64,000 bases of DNA from Actinoplanes teichomyceticus ATCC 31121 (GTDB lineage: Bacteria > Actinomycetota > Actinomycetes > Mycobacteriales > Micromonosporaceae): contig NZ_CP023865.1 in NCBI RefSeq assembly GCF_003711105.1, positions 3,993,001 to 4,057,000 on the forward strand. The letters are read 5' to 3'. The notes below the pieces were generated by a model, which had not been told where the DNA came from, ran no database searches, and was given only the letters and a program-made list of their open reading frames with translations. Below, in pieces: positions 17,934-25,834 of this stretch (position 1 is the stretch's first letter; the number at the start of each line of letters is the position of its first letter). The position numbers and the translations under genes are program-made.

Positions 17934-18123
17934 GGCTGTCCGCAGGCTGCCCGAGGTTGTAATGTCGCCGTCGCCGTCGAGGCGACTGTCCTTCCGCATC
18001 CGCGTCATTCAGGTACGGCCATGCCGATGTTTCGCTCTCCGGCGATCAGAAACCGACCCTGGGCGCGTCCAGATGATCCATGCCTGGTCCCGGCGCCATC
18101 CCCCCGACTCTTCGGAGGTATCT

Positions 18124-18684
18124 GTGAGACGTCTCGCGACCGCTCTCGCCGCGGCCGGTGCCGCCGGTGCGGCTGTTCTCGCGGCACCGGCCGCGGCGCT
18201 GGCGACGCCCGATGCGGCGTCAGCCGCCGCATCCGCCTCGGCGCAGGAAGTCTGGTGGACCACGCGGAACTGGCGAAGCGGGAAATGCCTGGAGCAGAGC
18301 TGGGTGAACGGCGTCGAGCAGCCGGACGTCAAGGTGGCCGGATGTACCGGCGGCGACCATCAGCAGTGGGCGTTCACCTTGGTGGACAGCTCCTACAGCA
18401 TCGTGACCGTGAAGAACAAGAGAAGCGGTAAGTGTCTGCAGCAGAGCTGGGTGAACGGCGTCGAGCAACCGGACGTGAAGGCGGCCGGCTGCACCGGCGG
18501 CTCGAACCAGCTGTGGCAGATCCACCAGGCGCAATACCAGGTCACTGGATATTTCCTCGAAAACGAGAGCAGCGGCAAACTGTTGCAGCAGCGCTACGTG
18601 AACGGCACCGAGTACCCGGAGGTGAACGTCGGTACAGGCGGCGGTTTCGATTACCTGAACCAGGTCTGGCGCTCGCCACGCTAG
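18124..18684 (+). CDS. Secreted ricin-type beta-trefoil lectin domain protein
   Basis: The 186-aa product begins at a GTG (18124) six bases after CGGAGG; the longer upstream frame would bury the signal peptide. Residues 1-40 are an Ala-rich export signal. The remainder is a beta-trefoil of three repeats with QQWAF, QLWQI and QVW motifs. Repeats one and two are almost identical (SWVNGVEQPDVKVAGCTGG against SWVNGVEQPDVKAAGCTGG), while the third is diverged (RYVNGTEYPEVNVG). It is likely an exported glycan-binding protein; no enzyme domain is attached. Confidence 0.85.
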   Translation: MRRLATALAAAGAAGAAVLAAPAAALATPDAASAAASASAQEVWWTTRNWRSGKCLEQSWVNGVEQPDVKVAGCTGGDHQQWAFTLVDSSYSIVTVKNKRSGKCLQQSWVNGVEQPDVKAAGCTGGSNQLWQIHQAQYQVTGYFLENESSGKLLQQRYVNGTEYPEVNVGTGGGFDYLNQVWRSPR

Positions 18685-19036
18685 TGCCTCGTCTCCAGAC
18701 GTCGGCCGGCCGGATCGAGGCGTACGGGCCAGCGGCAGGAGGGTTCATCATGTCGGCGTCGTGCCCACCCACGCGGCGGAAACGATCAACGCCGGAACGG
18801 GGCGGCGCGGCGGGCGCGCGCCACGCGGTGTCGGCTCACACGCCGACGCCAGGGGTCGTTCGCGTCGCGTCCGCTGTGGCCGGAAGTCTTTCGCGCCACG
18901 ACTGAGGTGGACGCGGCTCGCGCCCGCGTGCCGCCGGTGCCCAGGACACGGCCCCGGACAGGTGCCGCGCGAGGACGTCGACCGGCCGCCCGGAGATCAC
19001 CCGCTGGGCGAGGCCGGCCACCACCAGGTCACGCAG
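18685..19036. other. Intergenic, no gene seen
   Basis: About 350 bp between the lectin stop and the stop of the convergent acetyltransferase gene. Open frames here are Arg-rich and lack ribosome sites. A GCCTCG/CGAGGC pair at about 18687-18722 may form a weak terminator stem. Confidence 0.4.
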
Positions 19037-19825
19037 CTATCGCGGCGGCGTCCACTGATAATGCGTCGAGGTGGTGATCTCGTGGAAGCCGCACCGGCGC
19101 AGGATGGGCGCGCTGGCCGCGGACGCGTCGACATGCAGCAGCCGGAAGCCGCGGCTGACGGCCTCCCGTGCCCGAGCGGCGATCATGGCGCGGTAGAGCC
19201 CGCGTCCGCGCCACTGCGGCAGTGTCGCGCCGCCGAGCAGCGCGACGAATTCGGTGCCCGGCTCGTACACCGCAATGGCAGTACAGGCCAGCCGCTCACC
19301 GGCCTCCGCGACCAGGATGGTGATCTGGCCGGGATCCGCCGACACCCGGGCGCTGAGGTCGGCCGCGACCCAGGAGCAGTCGGCCCCGAACACCTCGGTC
19401 TGAAGGTCGGCGAAGCGGCGCAGGTCCTCGGCCGCGCTGACCTGCCGCAGCACGACTGCGCGGGGTAGGACCGGCTCGGCGGCCACCTGTTCGGCGAAGG
19501 CGATCAGCACCGTCGCCGCTTCCTGCGCGACGAACCCCGCCGCGACCAGGCGCTCGGGAAGGTCGGTGGGAAGGTCGTGTGCCCGCAGCTTCCACTCGAC
19601 GCCCTGGCCACGCGCCCGGAAGTAGTCGCGCTGACGGGCGATCAGGCGGTCGAGCTCAGCGCCGGTGACGCCGACGTCACGCGGCGCCCGGATCCGTCCC
19701 ACGTGCCCACCGGCGATCCGCAGGATCGGACCGTCGTGCTCGTAGGTCATGCCGGACGGGACGGCGCCGGCCGGTATACGCATCTGCGCGTCGTAAGCGG
19801 CCAGCAGAGCGGCGGCATCAACCAT
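19037..19825 (-). CDS. GNAT family N-acetyltransferase
   Basis: The 262-aa product starts MVDAAALLAAYDAQMR. The C-terminal half is a GNAT domain with the acetyl-CoA-binding loop LPQWRGRGLYRAMI (Q/RxxGxG/A type) followed by the helix and strand GFRLLHVDASAASAPILRRC and the family ending GFHEITTSTHY. The N-terminal 130 residues resemble the paired, degenerate half of two-domain acetyltransferases. The acceptor is unknown. An upstream in-frame GTG would add up to 32 residues without support. Confidence 0.75.
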   Translation of the reverse strand: MVDAAALLAAYDAQMRIPAGAVPSGMTYEHDGPILRIAGGHVGRIRAPRDVGVTGAELDRLIARQRDYFRARGQGVEWKLRAHDLPTDLPERLVAAGFVAQEAATVLIAFAEQVAAEPVLPRAVVLRQVSAAEDLRRFADLQTEVFGADCSWVAADLSARVSADPGQITILVAEAGERLACTAIAVYEPGTEFVALLGGATLPQWRGRGLYRAMIAARAREAVSRGFRLLHVDASAASAPILRRCGFHEITTSTHYQWTPPR

Positions 19826-20258
19826 GGTCACACCGTGCCAGACGCGCGCTACCACGGCGGCTGCTCGACCGGCGCGGCCTGCACGCGCGAGCACGCCGCC
19901 GGTTCCGCGGCCGGCGTTCACCTTCGGCGCGGTGCCGCCGGATCCGACGATGCTCGCGGGAAACCCGCGCCGCGTGCGCGGCGTGCCGCAGGCCGTGGCA
20001 GTCGCACACGCGGGCCGGACCGGCGAACGGGCGATCGCGCGGGCCGGGCGGCCCGGCGCGCGGTGGCGCTGCGCTGAGGGAGGTGACGGCGGTGCTCACG
20101 GCCGCGGTGCCCCGTACCGTCAGAATCGGCCGCCCGGCCGGACGTCTCGACCGGCCCGGCAGGCAACGGCCTGGTCAGCGGCCGGGCGGCGCCCGCCGCC
20201 GGATAACGATAGTGTGTCGTGAGTACACAAAACCCGATCGGCGTGCGTCACTGTTGGC
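19826..20258. other. Intergenic between divergent genes, no gene seen
   Basis: About 430 bp of divergent intergenic DNA. Near its right end it turns AT-richer (GATAACGATAGTGTGTCGTG at about 20202-20221), which could hold the promoter of the LytR_C gene. Nothing else is convincing. Confidence 0.4.
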
Positions 20259-20789
20259 GTGACACACACGCGCGTGCGGGCCTACCTGGTCATCGGTGTT
20301 CTGGCCGCGGTCGCGGCCGTCGTGGCGGTGCTCTCGGTGGTGCGTGACTCCCAGGCCGGCGCGGCGGCCGGCGGCCGCTGCCCGGCCGGTGCGGTCCCGG
20401 CGGACCTGACCTTTCCCGACGTGCCCGAGCAGGTGACGCTGCGGGTGCTCGACGGCACCCGGGCCGGGGGAGTGGCCCGCCGGGTCAGCGCCGACTTCCG
20501 GGGCCGCGGCTTCAGGGTGCAGCCGGCCAGCCGGAGCAGGACCAGGTTCGACCAGGTCGCGATCATCCAGTACGGCCCGAAGACGGTCGGCGCCGCCCAG
20601 TGGATCAGGGCGTTCTTCCTGGGCCAGGCGACAATGGAGTTCAACGCCAAGCGCGGCACCGAGGCGATCGACGTCGTGATCGGTGACCGGTTCCGTCAGC
20701 TCGCCACCTTCACCGAGGTCAACCAGTCGCTGGCGCAGCTGAGCGAACCGACCCTGCCGCCGGGCACCTGCGCGGCCCCGGCCTCCTGA
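20259..20789 (+). CDS. LytR C-terminal (LytR_C) domain membrane-anchored protein
   Basis: The 176-aa product has one N-terminal transmembrane helix (AYLVIGVLAAVAAVVAVLSVV) and an extracytoplasmic LytR_C domain (VTLRVLDGTRAGGVARRVSA ... VAIIQYGPKTVGAAQWI). In related proteins this domain accompanies LytR-CpsA-Psr enzymes that attach glycopolymers to peptidoglycan; here it stands alone, so a wall-associated accessory role is inferred. The GTG start at 20259 has no obvious ribosome site and could be leaderless. A GTG at 20274 is an alternative. Confidence 0.75.
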   Translation: MTHTRVRAYLVIGVLAAVAAVVAVLSVVRDSQAGAAAGGRCPAGAVPADLTFPDVPEQVTLRVLDGTRAGGVARRVSADFRGRGFRVQPASRSRTRFDQVAIIQYGPKTVGAAQWIRAFFLGQATMEFNAKRGTEAIDVVIGDRFRQLATFTEVNQSLAQLSEPTLPPGTCAAPAS

Positions 20790-20813
20790 GCCGCCGCGCG
20801 CGACGGCGCCGGC

Positions 20814-20940
20814 TCAGCGGCGCGGGCCCAGCGTGCCCGGCGCGCCGCGCCCGGCCCTGATCAGCGACGCGGCGGCGGTCACGGCCAGGGTGCCGGCGAT
20901 CACCGACAGGGAGACGCCGATGCCGATGTGCGGGGCAGCC
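20814..20940 (-). pseudogene. C-terminal remnant of a TerC-family membrane protein
   Basis: On the minus strand the frame ending at a TGA (20814-20816) reads AAPHIGIGVSLSVIAGTLAV then TAAASLIRAG, matching the last transmembrane helix of TerC-family proteins. Nothing upstream resembles the rest of the gene, so only about 40 codons survive. Confidence 0.55.
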
Positions 20941-21124
20941 AGCCGGTCACCTGCACGGGCGTCGACCTCCCAGCACGCGCGCGACGGGGACCATCAGCAG
21001 CCTCGCAGACAGCGGCCAGGGGAGAGAAGCCCGGAAGACATCCGCCCGCGTTTCTTCTTCTCCGGGCACGACACCCCCGTACCGGCCGCCGCGGCGTGCC
21101 GTACCGGCACGCCGCGGCGGTGAC

Positions 21125-22636
21125 TCACCGGTGCAGCAGTTCGTGGGTACGGCTGATCTGCGCCCACGACTTCGGCGCGACCGGCACGTTCGCCGAGCGT
21201 GCCGAGCTCGCCGGCGCGCCGGCGAGCACCGGCTTGGCCGGGGTGTACAGCCACGCCTGGAACAGCGCGTGCAGGTCCTTGCCGGAGATCTGCTCGGCCA
21301 GGGCGGTGAACTGCTCGGTGGTGGCGTCGCCGTACCGGTGCTGCGCCGTCCAGGTCCGCACGATCTCGAAGAAGTCCTCGTCGCCGACCGCGGTGCGCAG
21401 CTGGTGCAGGGTCATCGCGCCGCGGTCGTAGACGGCGTCGCCGAACAGCTGCGCCACGCCCGGGTCCGCCGGGGCGGTGGTCCAGATCGGCGCGTCGTCC
21501 GGCGAGGTCGCGTACAGGTAATCGAAGATCTCCTGCGCGGTGCCCTCGTCGGTCTTCTCCGACCACAACCATTCGGCGTAGCTGGCGAAGCCCTCGTTGA
21601 GCCAGGTGTGCTGCCAGGAGCGCACCGACACCGAGTCGCCGAACCACTGGTGGGCGTTCTCGTGCACGATCACCGCGGGGTTGGAGCCGCGGCGGAAGAA
21701 CCCGGCCGAGTAGATCGGCCGGGTCTGGTTCTCCAGGGCGAAGCCGAGCTCGCCCGGAGGCAGGACCACGCCGCCGCGCGCCTCGAACGGGTACGGCCCG
21801 AACACGGTGGACCCCCAGTCGACGATCTCCGCGGTGCGTTCGACGCTGGCCTGCGCGGCGTCACGCAAGTCCGCGGGCAGCAGCTGCGAGTACGCGTTGT
21901 AGACGGTGGTGCCGTCGGCGGCGGTGTCGGTGGTGACGTCGTACTGCCCGACGGTCAGGAACGTCAGGTAGGTGGCCTGCGGCTTCAGCGACCGCCAGCT
22001 CCACCGGGTGTAGCCCAGCGTCTCGCGCACCGGCGGGCGCGGCTGCACGCCGTTGCTGATCGCCTCGACACCGTCGGGCACGGACACCGACACGTCGAAG
22101 GTGGCCTTGTCCGACGGGTGGTCGTTGCTCGGGTACCACCACCAGGCGATCTCCGGCTCGCCGACGGCCAGCGCCCCGTCGGCGGTGCGTTCCCAGGCGG
22201 TGAAGCCGTCGACCGCCTTGCTGGAGGGCACGCCGGAGTACTGCACCACGATGGTGATCGCGGCGCCGGCCGTGATGCTGCGCGCCGGGGTGACGACCAG
22301 CTCGTGCGCGCCCTCGCGGGCGAAGCCGGCCGGGCGGTTGTTCACCTGCACCGAGGAGACGTCCAGCAGGAAGTCGAGGTTGAGCCGGCTCAGGTCCTGG
22401 GTGGCCGTGGCCAGGATGGTCGTGGTCCCGGTGAGCCTGTCGGTGGCGGGGGTGTAGCGCAGCCGGATGTCGTAGTGGGCGACGTCGTAGCCGCCGTTGC
22501 CGTAGTCCGGGTAGTAGGTGTCGCCGGCGCCGGCCGCGCCGGGGGCCGGTGCGGCCCGGCGGTGCGCGTGGGCGGCCGCGCCCGTCGCGGCGAGCGTCAA
22601 CGCTGTGGCGAGGGTGGCCACGAGCAGTCGTCGCAC
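21125..22636 (-). CDS. Secreted M1-family zinc metallopeptidase
   Basis: The 503-aa product is an exported gluzincin peptidase. Residues 1-27 are a signal peptide, then an N-terminal beta-sandwich (about 40-240). The catalytic domain has H325-E-N-A-H329 and E348 in WLNEGFASYAEW (HExxH-x18-E) and the exopeptidase-type substrate motif GFALENQ (variant of GAMEN) about 40 residues earlier. At 503 residues it lacks the C-terminal ERAP-type domain of full-size aminopeptidases, like many secreted actinobacterial members. The GTG start at 22634-22636 follows GAAGGAGTT. It is transcribed divergently from 22849. Confidence 0.85.
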   Translation of the reverse strand: MRRLLVATLATALTLAATGAAAHAHRRAAPAPGAAGAGDTYYPDYGNGGYDVAHYDIRLRYTPATDRLTGTTTILATATQDLSRLNLDFLLDVSSVQVNNRPAGFAREGAHELVVTPARSITAGAAITIVVQYSGVPSSKAVDGFTAWERTADGALAVGEPEIAWWWYPSNDHPSDKATFDVSVSVPDGVEAISNGVQPRPPVRETLGYTRWSWRSLKPQATYLTFLTVGQYDVTTDTAADGTTVYNAYSQLLPADLRDAAQASVERTAEIVDWGSTVFGPYPFEARGGVVLPPGELGFALENQTRPIYSAGFFRRGSNPAVIVHENAHQWFGDSVSVRSWQHTWLNEGFASYAEWLWSEKTDEGTAQEIFDYLYATSPDDAPIWTTAPADPGVAQLFGDAVYDRGAMTLHQLRTAVGDEDFFEIVRTWTAQHRYGDATTEQFTALAEQISGKDLHALFQAWLYTPAKPVLAGAPASSARSANVPVAPKSWAQISRTHELLHR

Positions 22637-22848
22637 GGTGGAACTCCTTCCGATCGGTGAGAACGGTCGGCCGTAACCTATCGAAGAACTTCGACCTTGA
22701 TGATGCGTGTGGTGTTTACGTGCGTGAATTGCGGTGACCGCCGGGCGGCACGCCACTGTCCCCGCGGGCCACGGCCGGGCCGAGGTGACCGCGATGGCGG
22801 CCCGGACCGGCCGGGGTGCGCGGGCCTGCGCCCGATAGGCTGCCGCCC

Positions 22849-23664
22849 GTGACACGACGACTGCTGATCACCGGCGGTGGCGGATATCTGGGGCGGCGCG
22901 TCTTCGCCCGGGCCGCGGCCGCCGGCTGGGAGCCGGTCGGCACCTATCTGCGCAGCCCGGCCCCGAGCGCCGGGGTGCGCCTGGACATCCGGGATCCGGA
23001 CGAGGTGCGCCGGGTCGTGGCCCGGGTGCGCCCGGACGCGATCGTGCACACCGCCGCGGGCCGCGACCGCAACGACTGGGTGTCGACCGCCGACGGGGCC
23101 GCGCATGTGGCGGTGGCCGCCCGCGGTGTCCGCCTGGTGCACGTGTCCAGCGATGCGATCTTCTCCGGGCGCGAGGTGCACTACGACGAGGCGGCCCGCC
23201 CGGATCCGGTCTACCGGTACGGCGCGGCCAAGGCCGCCGCGGAGACCGCCGTGCGCGCCGTCGACCCGCACGCCGCGGTGGTGCGCACCTCGCTGATCCT
23301 CGGCGACGGCAACGGCGGGCACGAGGTCCTCACCCGTGATCTGATCGCCGGCCGCGTCACGGGCGCCCTGTTCACCGACGAGGTGCGTACCCCGGTGCAC
23401 GTCGACGACCTGGCCGCCGCGCTGCTCGAACTGGCCGCCGGTGACTATGCCGGGGTGCTCAACGTGGCCGGCGCCGACCCGGTCAGCCGGTACGAGCTGG
23501 GTGTGCTGGTGGCCCGCCGCCAGGGGTGGGACGTGTCGGCGATCCCGGCGGCGTCGCTGGCCGGGCTGGGTCTGCGCCGCCCGGGCGACGTCCGCCTGGT
23601 GCTCGACCGTGCCCGGCAGCTGCTGGCCACCCGGCTGCGCGGCGCCCGCGAATTCCTGGCCTGA
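22849..23664 (+). CDS. RmlD-like NAD(P)-dependent sugar-nucleotide reductase/epimerase family protein
   Basis: The 271-aa extended SDR protein has the N-terminal cofactor motif TGGGGYLGRR, an active-site region with Ser (VHVSSDAIFSG) and Y-x-x-x-K (YRYGAAKA), and a TPVHVDDLAAAL segment, as in dTDP-4-dehydrorhamnose reductase relatives. The sugar substrate is not known and no nucleotide-sugar pathway genes are adjacent. I chose the GTG at 22849 because the Rossmann strand starts immediately after; an upstream start adds 11 unlikely residues. The promoter region of 212 bp is shared with the divergent peptidase. Confidence 0.8.
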   Translation: MTRRLLITGGGGYLGRRVFARAAAAGWEPVGTYLRSPAPSAGVRLDIRDPDEVRRVVARVRPDAIVHTAAGRDRNDWVSTADGAAHVAVAARGVRLVHVSSDAIFSGREVHYDEAARPDPVYRYGAAKAAAETAVRAVDPHAAVVRTSLILGDGNGGHEVLTRDLIAGRVTGALFTDEVRTPVHVDDLAAALLELAAGDYAGVLNVAGADPVSRYELGVLVARRQGWDVSAIPAASLAGLGLRRPGDVRLVLDRARQLLATRLRGAREFLA

Positions 23665-23690
23665 ACGCCGGGCGCCGCGCCGGCAGACCC

Positions 23691-23835
23691 GCCCCGCGCC
23701 GCCCGGCCCGGACCCGGGCGGTACCCGGCAGACCCGCACGGCGGCGTCGCGGCGCCGGACGCGCCCCGCGCCGCCCGGCCCGGACCCGGGCGGTAAACCG
23801 ACGGACCCGCACGGGCGGCGTCGCGGCGCCGACCG
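23691..23835. repeat. Two-copy 72-bp tandem direct repeat
   Basis: Copy one (from GCCCCGCGCCGCCCGGCCCG at 23691) is repeated from 23763 with a few differences: a GACCCGCACGGCGGCGTCG part in copy one and an extra G in copy two. It lies between 22849-23664 and 23903-24259 and contains no gene. Confidence 0.7.
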
Positions 23836-23902
23836 GCCCCGCGACCGGGTGGCGCGGATAATCCGGTGTCGGCGCACGGCCGGGCCCGCCGATACTGGCC
23901 GG

Positions 23903-24259
23903 ATGACCCAGACCCGCACGATTCGCGTGACCGTACGCGGATCCTTCGACAACCTCAGCGCCGAGCAGAAAGCGCGGCTGGCCGCCGACGGTGGCGACGA
24001 CCTGCTGTCCGTGCAGTACACCGAGCAGGGCCACATCACCTACGACATCGCCGCGCGGCCGTTCTTCACCTTCCGTTTCGCCGAGCAGGTCACCGACGAG
24101 AAGCAGATCCCGCAGGTGGTCGCGCGCGCCGAGGCCAAGACGGTGGCCTGGCTGACCGAGCGCGGCTACGGCTACAAGAAGATCACCTCGCAGGCGGTGG
24201 ACATGTCCGAGGTGCCGCTGGGCAGACGCGGCCGTAAGGAGGCCGCCAAGTCGTCCTGA
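23903..24259 (+). CDS. DUF6204 family protein
   Basis: The 118-aa cytoplasmic protein starts MTQTRTIRVTVRGSFDNLSA and keeps the family's conserved blocks: DIAARPFFTFRF, ERGYGYKKITSQAVDMSEVP and a basic tail LGRRGRKEAAK. The family is confined largely to actinobacteria and has no established function. The ATG at 23903 is the only start that gives the normal length. Confidence 0.8.
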   Translation: MTQTRTIRVTVRGSFDNLSAEQKARLAADGGDDLLSVQYTEQGHITYDIAARPFFTFRFAEQVTDEKQIPQVVARAEAKTVAWLTERGYGYKKITSQAVDMSEVPLGRRGRKEAAKSS

Positions 24260-24267
24260 CGCGCCGC

Positions 24268-24295
24268 GCGCCGGGCGGGCTGGCCTGCCCGGCGC
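24268..24295. terminator. Bidirectional hairpin between convergent genes
   Basis: GCGCCGGGC (24268-24276) pairs with GCCCGGCGC (24287-24295) across a 10-nt loop, in the 37-bp gap between the convergent DUF6204 and VOC stops. Confidence 0.6.
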
Positions 24296-24296
24296 C

Positions 24297-24680
24297 TCAC
24301 GCCGCGGCGCGCTCGGCCGCGCTGCGTTCCACGCAGAACTCGTTGCCCTCCGGGTCGAGCATGGTCACCCAGCCGGTCCCGTCGCCCGCGCGATGGTCCT
24401 CGTGCACGCTGGCGCCCAGCCGCAGCATCCGCTCGACGAACTCGTCGCGCGTCCCGGCCGGTGGCTGGATGTCCAGATGCATCCGGTTCTTGGCGCTCTT
24501 GGGCTCGGGCACCGCGATGAACAGCATCCCCGGCGAGCCGTCCAACGGTGAGGTGAGCAGGGCCTCCTCGGCGTCGCAGTCGTCGGCCAGCCGGTAGCCG
24601 GTGACCTGGGCCCAGAACCGGGCGAGCTTGAGGGTGTCGTGCGCGTCGATGGTGATGTGCCGGATCGGATTGACGGTCAT
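24297..24680 (-). CDS. VOC (glyoxalase-like) family protein
   Basis: The 127-aa single-module VOC protein starts MTVNPIRHITIDAHDTLKLA. It shows the beta-alpha-beta-beta-beta pattern with RFWAQVTGYRL, KNRMHLDIQPP (a typical metal-side His) and a closing MLDPEGNEFCVE (Glu ligand). Family members include glyoxalases, dioxygenases and antibiotic-binding proteins; the reaction here is unknown. A longer start at 24764 adds 28 unlikely residues. Confidence 0.75.
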   Translation of the reverse strand: MTVNPIRHITIDAHDTLKLARFWAQVTGYRLADDCDAEEALLTSPLDGSPGMLFIAVPEPKSAKNRMHLDIQPPAGTRDEFVERMLRLGASVHEDHRAGDGTGWVTMLDPEGNEFCVERSAAERAAA

Positions 24681-24757
24681 GCGCTCATCCTGCCCGATGC
24701 CGCGGACGCCGGTGCGGCCGGTGTGGACGGCGGTCACCGCCGCACGGTCACCCCCAA

Positions 24758-24806
24758 GCGTCAACCCGACGTTGACGCACGGCCGTTCGTCAACCTAAGG
24801 TTGACG
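24758..24806. promoter_or_regulatory. Twin inverted-repeat operators upstream of the Clp-N regulator
   Basis: Two perfect inverted repeats share a GTCAAC/GTTGAC half-site. The first is GCGTCAAC (24758-24765), 5 bp, GTTGACGC (24771-24778). The second is CGTCAACCT-A-AGGTTGACG (24788-24806), ending 2 bp before the ATG at 24809. A repressor bound at the second would cover the start region, so a leaderless, self-regulated transcript is likely. Confidence 0.7.
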
Positions 24807-24808
24807 GC

Positions 24809-25525
24809 ATGACGCAGCTGACACCTCCGGTACGCCTGGACGACCTGATCTCCACGATCACCCTCAACCGCCCCGACGCCCCACTGGACCGGCTCTCCGA
24901 CGCCGTCCTGCTCGCCGACCACCTGGGGGAGCTGGCCGACCACCTGATCGGCCACTTCGTCGACCAGGCCCGCCGCTCCGGCGCGTCCTGGACCGAGATC
25001 GGCCGCAGCATGGGAGTCAGCAAACAGGCCGCGCAGAAACGATTCGTCCCCAAGGAGAAGCTCGACCCGTCACAGGGCTTCCACCGCTTCGGCCAGCTCG
25101 CGCGCAACGCGATCGTCGCCTCGATGAACCAGGCCAAGACGCACGGCAACGACGAGATCACCCCCGCGCACCTGGTGCTGGGCCTGCTGGAGCAACCCGA
25201 CTGCCTGGCCGTGCGGGCCATCACCGCGCAGGGGCTGAGCATCGAGACGGTCCGCGCGCGCGTGAGCGCCGCACTGCCCGCGCCGGCCGCCCAGGTGCCG
25301 CAGCTGGTGCCCTACGACGCGCGCTCACGCAAAGCGCTGGAACTGACCTTCCGGGAGGCGTTGCGGCTCGGGCACGACGACATCGGCACCGGGCACGTGC
25401 TGCTGGCCCTGCTGGAAGAGGAGGAACCCGGCGCCGGCGTGCTGCACGGCCTGGGCCTGACCAAGACCGCGGTGGAGCAGGTGCTCGCCGCCGCCGGGCC
25501 CGACGCCGGCGAGCCGCCGCACTGA
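24809..25525 (+). CDS. HTH and Clp N-terminal domain protein
   Basis: The 238-aa product has an N-terminal helix-turn-helix (WTEIGRSMGVSKQAAQKRF, about residues 58-76). Two Clp_N repeats follow (FGQLARNAIVASMNQAKTHG ... ITPAHLVLGLL, and LELTFREALRLGHDDIGTGH with VLLALLEEEEPGAG). In Clp chaperones this domain binds substrates and adaptors; with an HTH and no ATPase the protein is probably a regulator sensing Clp-type clients. Two operator-like palindromes sit directly before the ATG, which suggests autoregulation. No ribosome site is visible. Confidence 0.75.
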   Translation: MTQLTPPVRLDDLISTITLNRPDAPLDRLSDAVLLADHLGELADHLIGHFVDQARRSGASWTEIGRSMGVSKQAAQKRFVPKEKLDPSQGFHRFGQLARNAIVASMNQAKTHGNDEITPAHLVLGLLEQPDCLAVRAITAQGLSIETVRARVSAALPAPAAQVPQLVPYDARSRKALELTFREALRLGHDDIGTGHVLLALLEEEEPGAGVLHGLGLTKTAVEQVLAAAGPDAGEPPH

Positions 25526-25689
25526 AGCGGCCCGCGCCGCACCGGCCGCCGCCAACGTCGCAGCACGGCTGCCCGGCGCGGCCGGATGCCCGGCCTCGAC
25601 GGCGTCGCCCGGGGCCCGGCTGCCGCGCCAGGCGCTGGCGCACCGCCGGGTGCTGACGGTCACCACGTGCGGCCGCAGCGGTGCACCAC

Positions 25690-25721
25690 GGGTGGGGGCG
25701 GGACTGAAACAGCCCCCACCC
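25690..25721 (+). terminator. GC-rich hairpin, terminator or leader stem
   Basis: GGGTGGGGGC (25690-25699) pairs with GCCCCCACCC (25712-25721) across a 12-nt loop, 165 bp past the Clp-N stop and 114 bp before the sigma factor start. It can end the first transcript or lie in the leader of the second. Confidence 0.5.
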
Positions 25722-25743
25722 CACACCTGAGAAGAAATACGCA

Positions 25744-25783
25744 GTGCAACCAAGCAGCAACCGAGAGTGCCCATCGGTTGCAC
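25744..25783 (+). promoter_or_regulatory. Spaced inverted repeat upstream of the sigma factor gene
   Basis: GTGCAACC (25744-25751) and GGTTGCAC (25776-25783) are perfect inverted repeats 24 bp apart. Further TGCAACC copies occur nearby, for example at about 25807, close to the start at 25835. A regulator site is possible; no -10/-35 pair is clear. Confidence 0.4.
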
Positions 25784-25834
25784 CCGTAGCCACGAAAAGT
25801 TCCCCCTGCAACCAACACCACGGGGGGAACCGAC

